Source of the DNA: Victivallis lenta
Lineage (GTDB): Bacteria; Verrucomicrobiota; Lentisphaeria; Victivallales; Victivallaceae
Reading direction: 5' to 3'
NCBI RefSeq assembly: GCF_009695545.1
Contig: NZ_VUNS01000003.1
Location: forward strand, 186,001 to 250,000
Length of the DNA: 64,000 bases
The notes under the pieces are model-generated. The model was not told the DNA's origin and searched no databases. It saw nothing but the letters and a program-made list of their open reading frames with translations. Of the stretch, positions 16,251-22,942 are shown piece after piece. Position numbers and translations under genes: made by a program. Each line of letters opens with the position of its first letter. Positions within the stretch are counted from its first letter, which is position 1.

Positions 16251-18425
16251 ATGACTATCGTCCCCAAAATGCAGAACAAAAAACTGACAGATGCAACCCG
16301 AGAGAGCAAAGGACGTATGACACCGGAGGAAATCATGCAAAAGATTCCTGTTGAAAAGTACAAAGACTATAATAACTGGCTTGCCATCGCTGGTCTTTGT
16401 AAAGCCGCGGGCTTTCCATTCGATGTTTTTCATGAATGGAGCAAAGGTGATTCTGAAAAGTATGAGAGTGAAGAGTCCTGCAAAAGTGCCTGGCAGTTGA
16501 CGCCTCACGAAACATCGGAGGAGGCGTATGAAAAACTTTTAAAGAGAGCCGAAAATAATTGGACACTTCCGGTGTTCAACCCTCTGCAGGCGATAACGGA
16601 TGCCTCCACCATCATCCATGAAATCCATCCAGACCTGAGTTTCGCCTGGTCACTCGGGGACAAGAAGGGGATTAACCGGAATGCTGAAATCTCGCAATAT
16701 ACCGAAGAGAAACTGCAGGAATTTTTATCAGAATTATCTTGCATGGATGATGATGAAGACTTTGAAGGGATCTATTGGCAGCTCAATAAGGTTAAACTCT
16801 CAGAAAAAAATTCTGTTCGGGCAGAAAATGTAAAGACGTTTACCTGGGCATTGCTGGAATCGGATGCGTTGCCTCTTGAGGAGCAGTATCGTCTGTTGAG
16901 AAGCGTTCCGTTACCTCTTTTCGCAGGCATCCATTCCGGTGGGAAAAGCATTCATGCACTTATCCATATTGGAGCAGATAACGCCGAAGAATACAGGAAA
17001 CGGACTGCATTGGTTTATCGCTACGCGAAGTCTTATGGAATTAGCGCTGATGAGAATTGCAAATCTCTTGGGCGTTGGAGTCGATATCCGCTTGGCAGGC
17101 GCAAGCAAGGGTATCAATACCCGGTATTTGTTATTCCAGATTATCTGCATTTTGACGAATGGTACCAGAAGTATGGTATTCAGAATTTGTCGCTTGACAC
17201 TGAAAGCTCGGATACCATGGTGACGCGCAATATCCCACTGGCAGCAGATGATCGGAAAGGGAAAAAGCCTGCCGTTCGTTTTCATCATGTGGAGGAGTTC
17301 ATTTCCAAAATACCGGGCGCAAAAGGAGAAATCAAATATAATGAGCTTACGAAAAAGTTGGAGGTTTCTGGCTTCCCCTGGATTGAAACGCCTCCCGGAT
17401 ATGACATGACGCGAATTTTGGCAGACGAACTTTGCGCTCTCATGCGGCCCAAGTATACGGGTTGTTCTTATGAATGCATGGTGAGGTTGATCAATGCGAT
17501 CGGTTATAGCCACTCATACAATCCTGTCAAAGATACACTGGAAGACGTCCAATGGGACGGGGTTGATCGCATCAGTGCCGTCTGCAATACCCTGAGCCCC
17601 CTCGATGATTTTTCAAGGATGCTTGTCAAAAAATGGTTGATTCAATGCTGGGCAATGCTGAATAATACCGAGGGCAGTTGGGGCAGTGAAGGCATTCTCA
17701 CTCTGCAAGGGCCGGAGGGAATAGGGAAGACATCATTTTTTCGATATTTAACTCCTATTCCTGAAACGTGCTTTTTGAGTGGCATAGCGATCGACACAGA
17801 TGACAGGGACTCTGTTCGAGTTGCGACAAGCCACTGGATTGTGGAAATTGGCGAATGCGACCATACGACCAAGAAACATCAGGCATTGCTGAAAGGTTTT
17901 ATCACCAAGGGCAAGGATTCCTACAGGCGTGAATATGAAACTCAGATCATTGATCATCCACGCATGACCTCATACTGTGCGACAGTGAATACCCCGCAGT
18001 TTTTGACAGAGGGAGAAAACCGTCGTTGGTGGTTGATTCCGGTCACGAATATTGATCTTCCTGCATTGCGGGAAATCCACAAAGAAATCTGGCAACTTTG
18101 GGCCCAGATTAAACGAGAGTGGGAGAAAGATAACAATGCTTTCCGGCTCAATGAGGATGAGATGAAGATTCTGATAGGCCGCAATAAGCCTGCTCAGGAG
18201 AACATCAAATACGAAGTGGAGATCGAAGAGTTCTTCGATTGGGAAGCCGCAGAAGAGGAATGGAACTTCAAAAGCCGCCGGGAGATCCGAGGCATGGTAG
18301 ACGAAAATTTTGACGCAAACCTTTTCGGAAGAGCCTTGACCAAGATCTCGAAAAAGCATAACTTGGCTACCAAGAAGGTTCGAGGGGTAGATATGATCAG
18401 GGTTCCTCCTCAACTCATGAAGTAG
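16251..18425 (+). CDS. VapE-type primase/helicase-like replication protein
   Basis: 724 residues, ATG 16251 with the ideal ribosome site TAGGAGGT. N-terminal PriCT-like helical domain (about 18-75, EIMQKIPVEKYKDYNNWLAI), a primase-like middle (about 130-330, with HSGGKSIHALIHI and GRWSRYPLGRR), and a C-terminal VapE/D5-like ATPase (about 395-620). The ATPase carries Walker A GPEGIGKTS, then WIVEIGECD (Walker B position) and TVNTPQFL, then ENRRWWLIPV. Proteins of this build start replication of phage satellites and integrative elements. With the serine recombinase at the other end, this marks the island as a mobile element with autonomous replication. A terminator follows directly. Confidence 0.88.
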   Translation: MTIVPKMQNKKLTDATRESKGRMTPEEIMQKIPVEKYKDYNNWLAIAGLCKAAGFPFDVFHEWSKGDSEKYESEESCKSAWQLTPHETSEEAYEKLLKRAENNWTLPVFNPLQAITDASTIIHEIHPDLSFAWSLGDKKGINRNAEISQYTEEKLQEFLSELSCMDDDEDFEGIYWQLNKVKLSEKNSVRAENVKTFTWALLESDALPLEEQYRLLRSVPLPLFAGIHSGGKSIHALIHIGADNAEEYRKRTALVYRYAKSYGISADENCKSLGRWSRYPLGRRKQGYQYPVFVIPDYLHFDEWYQKYGIQNLSLDTESSDTMVTRNIPLAADDRKGKKPAVRFHHVEEFISKIPGAKGEIKYNELTKKLEVSGFPWIETPPGYDMTRILADELCALMRPKYTGCSYECMVRLINAIGYSHSYNPVKDTLEDVQWDGVDRISAVCNTLSPLDDFSRMLVKKWLIQCWAMLNNTEGSWGSEGILTLQGPEGIGKTSFFRYLTPIPETCFLSGIAIDTDDRDSVRVATSHWIVEIGECDHTTKKHQALLKGFITKGKDSYRREYETQIIDHPRMTSYCATVNTPQFLTEGENRRWWLIPVTNIDLPALREIHKEIWQLWAQIKREWEKDNNAFRLNEDEMKILIGRNKPAQENIKYEVEIEEFFDWEAAEEEWNFKSRREIRGMVDENFDANLFGRALTKISKKHNLATKKVRGVDMIRVPPQLMK

Positions 18426-18450
18426 GCATTGAACTGAGCTCTGCAGAGCT

Positions 18451-18484
18451 GGAGCTGGCAATGGATTTGTCAGCTCCATTTTTC
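18451..18484 (+). terminator. Rho-independent terminator after the replication gene
   Basis: GGAGCTGGCA (18451-18460) pairs with TGTCAGCTCC (18468-18477) with one G-U pair, followed by ATTTTTC. Confidence 0.75.
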
Positions 18485-18505
18485 TTGCCTTAGCAGTAAA
18501 AGAGT

Positions 18506-18534
18506 TTGATTTCTTGAATTTTTTACGATATATT
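18506..18534 (+). promoter_or_regulatory. Sigma70-like promoter of glyoxalase copy 2
   Basis: TTGATT 18506-18511, 17-nt spacer, TATATT 18529-18534, 49 bp before the ATG at 18584. It corresponds in form to the promoter of copy 1. Confidence 0.6.
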
Positions 18535-18583
18535 ACGAATAGAGGATGTGATCTATCAAAGAGTAGCCAATGGAGGTATTGCG

Positions 18584-18955
18584 ATGAAATTCCGGATGGT
18601 ACACAACAACTTCAACGTGCTCGACCTTGCAAAGAGCCTGAAATTCTACCGTGACGCTTTTGACATGCACGAGGTGCGGCGGATCGAAGCGAAGGACGGG
18701 AGCTTCATCATCGTCTATCTGGAGGACGGGAACAGCTCTCACCAGCTGGAACTGACCTGGCTCCGAGACCGCAAGGAGCCGTACAATCTTGGCGACAACG
18801 AATTTCATCTGGCATTCAAGGTCGATGATTATGAAGCCGCCCACGCCCGCCATGAGAAGATGGGCTGCATCTGCTACGAAAACCCCGAAATGGGGATCTA
18901 CTTTTGCGAAGATCCGGATTCGTACTGGCTCGAGGTTCTTCCTGAAAAACGGTAA
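18584..18955 (+). CDS. Intact glyoxalase-family protein (element-borne copy)
   Basis: 123 residues, ATG 18584 with TGGAGG upstream. A complete small vicinal-oxygen-chelate protein: N-terminal HNNFNVLD, KDGSFIIVYL, QLELTW, EFHLAF and the C-terminal DPDSYWLEVLPEKR that copy 1 lacks. Candidate metal ligands are the histidines of HNNF and EFHLAF and the glutamates of LELTW and YWLE. About three quarters of the residues equal those of copy 1; the last 44 nt before the junction region differ at only two positions. It lies inside the element with its own promoter, so it could replace the gene that the element destroys. The corresponding core here reads CCGGAT rather than CCCGAN. The reaction is not known. 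Confidence 0.85.
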   Translation: MKFRMVHNNFNVLDLAKSLKFYRDAFDMHEVRRIEAKDGSFIIVYLEDGNSSHQLELTWLRDRKEPYNLGDNEFHLAFKVDDYEAAHARHEKMGCICYENPEMGIYFCEDPDSYWLEVLPEKR

Positions 18956-19055
18956 TTGACGGTATATGGTCTTTAGAGCAATGCGCAGTGATTTGTACTA
19001 AAGACATGATTGTAGCAGAAAAACAAAACATACAGAATATAATCAAGGGTGGAAA

Positions 19056-19826
19056 ATGTCAATAAATACTTACTTGGACAACCTTGCTAGTAGTCTCGTA
19101 CTTTCCGATGCCGAGAAGAGGGGTATTACGACATCACTTACTTCATTGTTTAGTAAAATAGATAATTATTTTTCTGGAGTATCAGGAAAAGCTGTATTTG
19201 GCTCTTATGCTCGTCATACAATATTACCCCGTAATGTCGATGAAAATTCAGATGTGGATATCATGATTATATTTGATAATCCAGAGAATCACAAACCTCA
19301 AGCATTTTTAAATAGAATCAAAAGCTTTGTAAACCAATCTTACTCTCGTTCTGAAATATATCAAGATAATCCGACTATTGTTTTGGAGTTAAGTCGAATA
19401 AAATTTGAATTGATTCCTGCATATTATGCTTATGGGACAATAAATATTCCTGATGGACCGAGTGACTGGCGTTATACTAATCCATATGAATATGATAAAA
19501 TGTTGAATGAATGTAATCAAGAGAATGGTTATAAAATTAAGCCGATCATTAGGTTAATAAAATTTTGGAACATCAAAAAAAATTATAGATTTTATGCATC
19601 TTTTGAAATAGAAAGAAAAATAGCTGAGGAACTTAGATTTGCACGCTACTCGTGTTCCTCATATACAGACTATTTGACTCGTGCATTTGAAGAAATAAAA
19701 AAGCTTCCTTCCATGACTAATACTCGTATAGACACGGCATTAAATCATATTGAAAAGGCCCAAATGTACGAATCAATGGCGCGTGACTACGATGCTGAAT
19801 GTGAAATAAAGAAGGTCTTTATATAA
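19056..19826 (+). CDS. CBASS CD-NTase (SMODS nucleotidyltransferase)
   Basis: 256 residues. The polymerase-beta-type active site is complete: GSYARHTILP (about 50-59), then SDVDIMIIF with the two metal-binding aspartates, and IKFELIPAY where a third acidic residue is expected. A helical C-terminal half follows (IKPIIRLIKFWN). Such enzymes make cyclic di- or oligonucleotides when phage infection is sensed and so switch on a linked effector. The following gene encodes a four-helix membrane protein, the usual partner. No Cap2/Cap3 or HORMA/TRIP13 genes are present, so this is a minimal two-gene type I layout. Codon use is AT-rich, unlike the glyoxalase gene just upstream. The nucleotide product cannot be told from the sequence. 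Confidence 0.85.
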   Translation: MSINTYLDNLASSLVLSDAEKRGITTSLTSLFSKIDNYFSGVSGKAVFGSYARHTILPRNVDENSDVDIMIIFDNPENHKPQAFLNRIKSFVNQSYSRSEIYQDNPTIVLELSRIKFELIPAYYAYGTINIPDGPSDWRYTNPYEYDKMLNECNQENGYKIKPIIRLIKFWNIKKNYRFYASFEIERKIAEELRFARYSCSSYTDYLTRAFEEIKKLPSMTNTRIDTALNHIEKAQMYESMARDYDAECEIKKVFI

Positions 19827-19843
19827 TACTAACCTTGCCAAAT

Positions 19844-20653
19844 ATGATTAATGAACGTCAAAATCAACCAGATTGCCTTGAATTATTGTATTGTCAGCGG
19901 TTTTTATATGACCAAGCAAGATTTCTTTGGGGTGTTTATTTTTTCGTTTTGGCTACATCAGTAATTATCTCGTATTGTACAGCAGAACATTACAAGGTGT
20001 TTGCTGGAACTTTTGTAACGATCATGACTATTGTAAATTTTTTTGTCGAATATTATGCTAAAAAAAATCACAGTCAAGCGGCAGAAATTCAAGCAGAGTT
20101 TGATAATCGGGTATATGACCTTGGAACAAGTAATCTACAAATATTGCTAAGCGACTTGGAGCGAGAGCAAATATTAATGATTGCAAATAAGAAAAAAAGA
20201 TTTGTTTTAAATAAAAAACACTTATCAGAATGTTCTTTGCAAAACTGGTACTCAGACGTAAGCGATGTGCGACGTAATACCGTAGCAATTTACTTATGTC
20301 AACTTGAATGTATTGACTGGGGAACTCGTCTCGTAAAGAAATTTTTAAATTGGAACTATGCTCTTCTGTTTTTACTAACGATAATAATTATGCTTTTCTT
20401 TGGAACATTAAAAATAGGCTTCCTTTTTAATCTTTTATTTACATTCCCACTGTTTTTTTGTATTGTTTGCTTGTTTCGCAAGTTAAGATCATATAAATTA
20501 AAATTAGATAAAATAAAAATGGCGGAGAAACTTTTTGAGCTTATTATCCAGAATCGGGACAAAGATATTACAATGGAAGACGTGACTTGTCTTCAAGAAA
20601 AAATAAATAGTTTTCGTAAAAATTCTTTTTTAATTCCCAATTGGTTCTATTGA
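19844..20653 (+). CDS. CBASS membrane effector with four helices (S-4TM type)
   Basis: 269 residues from ATG 19844; a TTG at 19835 would add three. Two pairs of membrane helices: FLWGVYFFVLATSVIISYC and VFAGTFVTIMTIVNFFVEYY near residues 30-75, and WNYALLFLLTIIIMLFF and FLFNLLFTFPLFFCIVCLF near 168-210. Soluble helical segments lie between and after them. This is the plan of the SMODS-associated 4TM effectors, which are thought to open or disrupt the inner membrane when bound by the cyclic nucleotide and so abort infection. It follows the CD-NTase gene by 17 bp. The match is on topology and gene order; no residue-level motif was checked. Confidence 0.75.
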   Translation: MINERQNQPDCLELLYCQRFLYDQARFLWGVYFFVLATSVIISYCTAEHYKVFAGTFVTIMTIVNFFVEYYAKKNHSQAAEIQAEFDNRVYDLGTSNLQILLSDLEREQILMIANKKKRFVLNKKHLSECSLQNWYSDVSDVRRNTVAIYLCQLECIDWGTRLVKKFLNWNYALLFLLTIIIMLFFGTLKIGFLFNLLFTFPLFFCIVCLFRKLRSYKLKLDKIKMAEKLFELIIQNRDKDITMEDVTCLQEKINSFRKNSFLIPNWFY

Positions 20654-20845
20654 CTATACCGTAATGATAACCAGAACATTGTAAGTAAATTGACAGCTAA
20701 TAGAATAGCACAACTAAAGCAATATCGCCCAGATCTTGTTGTATCACATGCTTCGAGATTTATAGAAGTTTAACTCTGCGGATATTTTGGCGTAAAATTT
20801 TATATAATTGTAAAGCATGGAGATGTAAAACAACAGACATGGAAA

Positions 20846-20909
20846 ACAATTCTTTATAACCCGGTTGCCCGATAACTACTGGTTGGAGGTTATTCCAGAG
20901 AAGCGGTAA
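20846..20909 (+). other. Candidate attR with orphan glyoxalase 3' end no. 1
   Basis: From CCCGA (20868-20872) on, the sequence encodes PDNYWLEVIPEKR and a stop (TAA 20907-20909), the exact missing end of glyoxalase copy 1. Left of it, TTTATAACCCGGTTGCCC (20853-20870) mirrors the element sequence at attL. Joining copy 1 up to 3909 with this fragment gives an uninterrupted protein ending ISDPDNYWLEVIPEKR. The 350-bp gap 20654-21003 holds no other gene that I can support. Confidence 0.7.
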
Positions 20910-21003
20910 AGAGAAATTCTCTTGCCTGGATTATGCAAGGACATATCATATTATATGATTGTAAAAAAACAATCGAGTTCCTAAAAGGCGTTTTTTCTGT
21001 AGT

Positions 21004-21840
21004 GTGATCACGCTTCAAAATACCAATACTTTGGAGGATTTTATTTTGAACCTTGAAACAAGAAATCGTATTTTATCGAAAAACGGTAGACCTTTAAGAT
21101 TCTTGCTTTTAGCGCTTATAGATGAGATTGAGAAAAAAATGCCGAATGGTTTCGTAAAGGCTACAGAAAGATATTTTGGCGTTTATCCACCTTTGTCTCG
21201 CAAAATCATTGCACGAATTGATCTTCAAGTTGAATCTATTCAGATTTACATTGACAATAAGTATGTGAATTATGCGAGCTCATTGAATTTTTCGATAGGA
21301 AAAGCTCCCGATTGGAAAGGCCAGCCAGATAAACTATTCGGGATATCTTTGACTGAAAAAGAGAATGTTCCAAATGTAATAAATTTATTTTTATATATTT
21401 ACGGAGAGCAGACTGGTACAGTTCCTCCATTATATACAAATGATTTGTTTGAGGATAGTGTAGATACATCTTCTCATGCTTCCAAAGTAGTCACCTCCAT
21501 TGAAAACAATTATGAAGAAGGCGATCTCATATATCGCCTCAGCAAGCAATACGAAAGAAATCCTCAAGTAAAAGGGGCAGCAATAAGAATACATGGTTTA
21601 AAGTGTAAAATATGTAATTTCGACTTTAAAAAGGTGTATGGTGAGTACGGTGACGGCTATATCGAAGTACATCACCTGACCCCTTTGGCATCAGGAGAAG
21701 GGGTTAGAAAAATCGACCCACGCAACGATTTAATCACTATTTGCGCAAATTGCCACAGAGTAGTTCACAGAAATCGCAAAAAACTATTATCTCCAGATGA
21801 ATTGAGAAACGCATTGAAGGAACAATTTGCATTAAGTTAA
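21004..21840 (+). CDS. HNH endonuclease, probable defence nuclease
   Basis: 278 residues with GTG as the only plausible start near the N-terminus. The first 150 residues contain no family that I recognise. The C-terminal HNH domain (about 195-265) has CKICNFDF, then YIEVHHLTPL, NDLITICANCHRVVH: two CxxC zinc pairs and the HH...N...H catalytic frame. The layout (specificity part plus C-terminal HNH) is that of McrA-like and other restriction nucleases. It stands alone between two orphan glyoxalase ends, so it looks like the cargo of an earlier insertion. A methylase partner is not present, which favours a type IV-like or stand-alone role. Confidence 0.75.
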   Translation: MITLQNTNTLEDFILNLETRNRILSKNGRPLRFLLLALIDEIEKKMPNGFVKATERYFGVYPPLSRKIIARIDLQVESIQIYIDNKYVNYASSLNFSIGKAPDWKGQPDKLFGISLTEKENVPNVINLFLYIYGEQTGTVPPLYTNDLFEDSVDTSSHASKVVTSIENNYEEGDLIYRLSKQYERNPQVKGAAIRIHGLKCKICNFDFKKVYGEYGDGYIEVHHLTPLASGEGVRKIDPRNDLITICANCHRVVHRNRKKLLSPDELRNALKEQFALS

Positions 21841-21928
21841 ATGCTTTTGAAAGCAGTCCCTGATCAGATACTATTTTCACGAACAATGGAAATATGGTTG
21901 TCGTATAAAATGATGTTAACAAGAATAT

Positions 21929-21962
21929 CCCGACAACTACGGGCTTGGGGTGTTGCTTATAA
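21929..21962 (+). other. Orphan glyoxalase 3' end no. 2, degenerate
   Basis: CCCGACAACTACGGGCTTGG and the following bases read PDNYGLGVLLIK where the intact form would be PDNYWLEVLPEK; a few substitutions have removed the reading. It begins at the same CCCGA as the other two fragments, and the DNA on its left is unrelated to theirs. Confidence 0.6.
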
Positions 21963-21975
21963 AGTCGAAAAGTAT

Positions 21976-22006
21976 GGTAGGGCTGTCTGTCCTCAGACAG
22001 CCGTTC
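21976..22006 (+). repeat. REP-like hairpin (first of an inverted pair)
   Basis: GGTAGGG, stem CTGTCTG / CAGACAG around TCCT, then CCGTTC. The same layout in reverse orientation is at 22087-22117. Confidence 0.7.
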
Positions 22007-22039
22007 ACTTATGAATGACAATCGGTTAAAAGATTCACA

Positions 22040-22585
22040 ATGCGGAAATTTGTTGTAAAGACTAAACCTGAAGCTCAAAATAAAGCGAACGGCGCTCTGG
22101 GGACAGAGCGCCCTACCCAAGCGTTCTCTTTGAACAATGAGTTATTTCCAGTAAGAAAAACGACTTCTCATGTAATTCCGGATTGGATTCGGCTTGAAGA
22201 GGAGTTATACTTTATTACAATCAATTGCAAAGAGCGTGGAAGTAATCAGCTTTGCACGCCAACTATAAGCAAAGGCATATTTTCGGCATTGGAGTTTTAT
22301 GCTCAAAAGCAGATGATTTTTTCAAGATTGGTTTTGTTGATGCCGGATCATATGCATGGAATATTTTCTTTTTCTGCAAAAGATGGTATTGATAAATCAA
22401 TTTCAACTTTGAAAAAGTATCTTGCAAGAAATTACCGAATCAATTTTCAAGACGGCTTTTTCGAACACCGTATACGAAATGATGAACATCTGAAACAAAT
22501 AGAGGACTATATTCTTAATAATCCTGTTCGCAAAGAACTTATCGATTTTCATGAACAATGGAAATTCGTTTGGCGTCCCCAATAA
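22040..22585 (+). CDS. REP-associated tyrosine transposase (RAYT, Y1/HUH family)
   Basis: 181 residues. The HUH motif is in LMPDHMHGIF (about residue 110); the tyrosine candidate lies in the helix KKYLARNYRINFQ. The family-typical FFEHRIRNDEHL and YILNNPVRKELI follow. RAYTs are single-stranded-DNA transposases of the IS200/IS605 superfamily that cut at REP hairpins and are thought to spread them. Here one REP lies just upstream of the gene and an inverted partner lies inside the first codons, so the N-terminal stretch NGALGTERPT is REP sequence read as protein; translation may really begin later. The gene stands between two orphan glyoxalase ends. Confidence 0.85.
   Translation: MRKFVVKTKPEAQNKANGALGTERPTQAFSLNNELFPVRKTTSHVIPDWIRLEEELYFITINCKERGSNQLCTPTISKGIFSALEFYAQKQMIFSRLVLLMPDHMHGIFSFSAKDGIDKSISTLKKYLARNYRINFQDGFFEHRIRNDEHLKQIEDYILNNPVRKELIDFHEQWKFVWRPQ
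22087..22117 (-). repeat. REP-like hairpin (second of an inverted pair)
   Basis: GAACGG, stem CGCTCTG / CAGAGCG around GGGA, then CCCTACC. On the reverse strand it has the same GGTAGGG...CCGTTC frame as the copy at 21976; the stem has changed with compensating bases. Confidence 0.7.
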
Positions 22586-22610
22586 TACATTTATGTACTA
22601 ATGAAAGTAG

Positions 22611-22652
22611 CCCGACGGCTACTGGCTTGAGATCATTCCGGGGCAGCGTTGA
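22611..22652 (+). other. Orphan glyoxalase 3' end no. 3
   Basis: CCCGACGGCTACTGGCTTGA and the following bases encode PDGYWLEIIPGQR and a stop TGA (22650-22652). The frame is intact, but the sequence differs from the other two fragments and from copy 2, so it derives from another glyoxalase allele. Right of it the locus passes to the CRISPR-Cas system. Confidence 0.7.
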
Positions 22653-22807
22653 CCCTCAACCGCATTATTTCAGGCAAATGATCACATTCTCTGTGACCAT
22701 TTAAGGGGGCGATTCGTCCAAACGGAAATAAAATGAAGACTACCGTGTATATCAATTGCTCTCCGCATTCGGCAGAACTTGAGAAAAGCTTTTTGAAAAT
22801 CATGTAC

Positions 22808-22900
22808 AAAAAAAAGAGGCCGGCGAACCGGTCTCACAGGTGTAATCACCTTCGGCATATAGCCTTGTTGTGATAAGATGATATTAACTTATCACAACAA
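22808..22900 (-). ncRNA. tracrRNA of the type II-C system
   Basis: On the minus strand, upstream of and opposite to cas9. The anti-repeat CATCTTATCACAAC (22880 to 22867) pairs with the first 14 bases of the crRNA repeat (GTTGTGATTTGATG) except for an internal AA/TT mismatch, the usual bulge. Then come a small nexus-like hairpin GGC-TATAT-GCC (22864-22854), a hairpin AGGTG-ATTA-CACCT (22851-22838) and a terminator hairpin GAGACCGG-TTCG-CCGGCCTC (22835-22816, one mismatch) followed by eight U. The 5' end is not certain; the extended pairing suggests a start near 22890-22915. Confidence 0.87.
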
Positions 22901-22942
22901 AATAATTTTGCAAATTCCATTTTTGAGAAAAGGAACAAAATC

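Noticed and set aside
3575-18955. The glyoxalase copies taken as gene cassettes of a classical integron
   Set aside because: There is no tyrosine integron integrase or attC-type palindrome at the borders; the recombinase is of the large serine type and the borders are fragments of a coding gene.
20654-20867. Possible gene between the CBASS effector and the orphan glyoxalase end
   Set aside because: Only short frames without ribosome sites; treated as the right end of the element.
22733-22873. 46-codon frame starting MKTTVYINCSPHS
   Set aside because: It runs through the tracrRNA terminator and hairpins and has no clear ribosome site; at best it is the remains of a gene.
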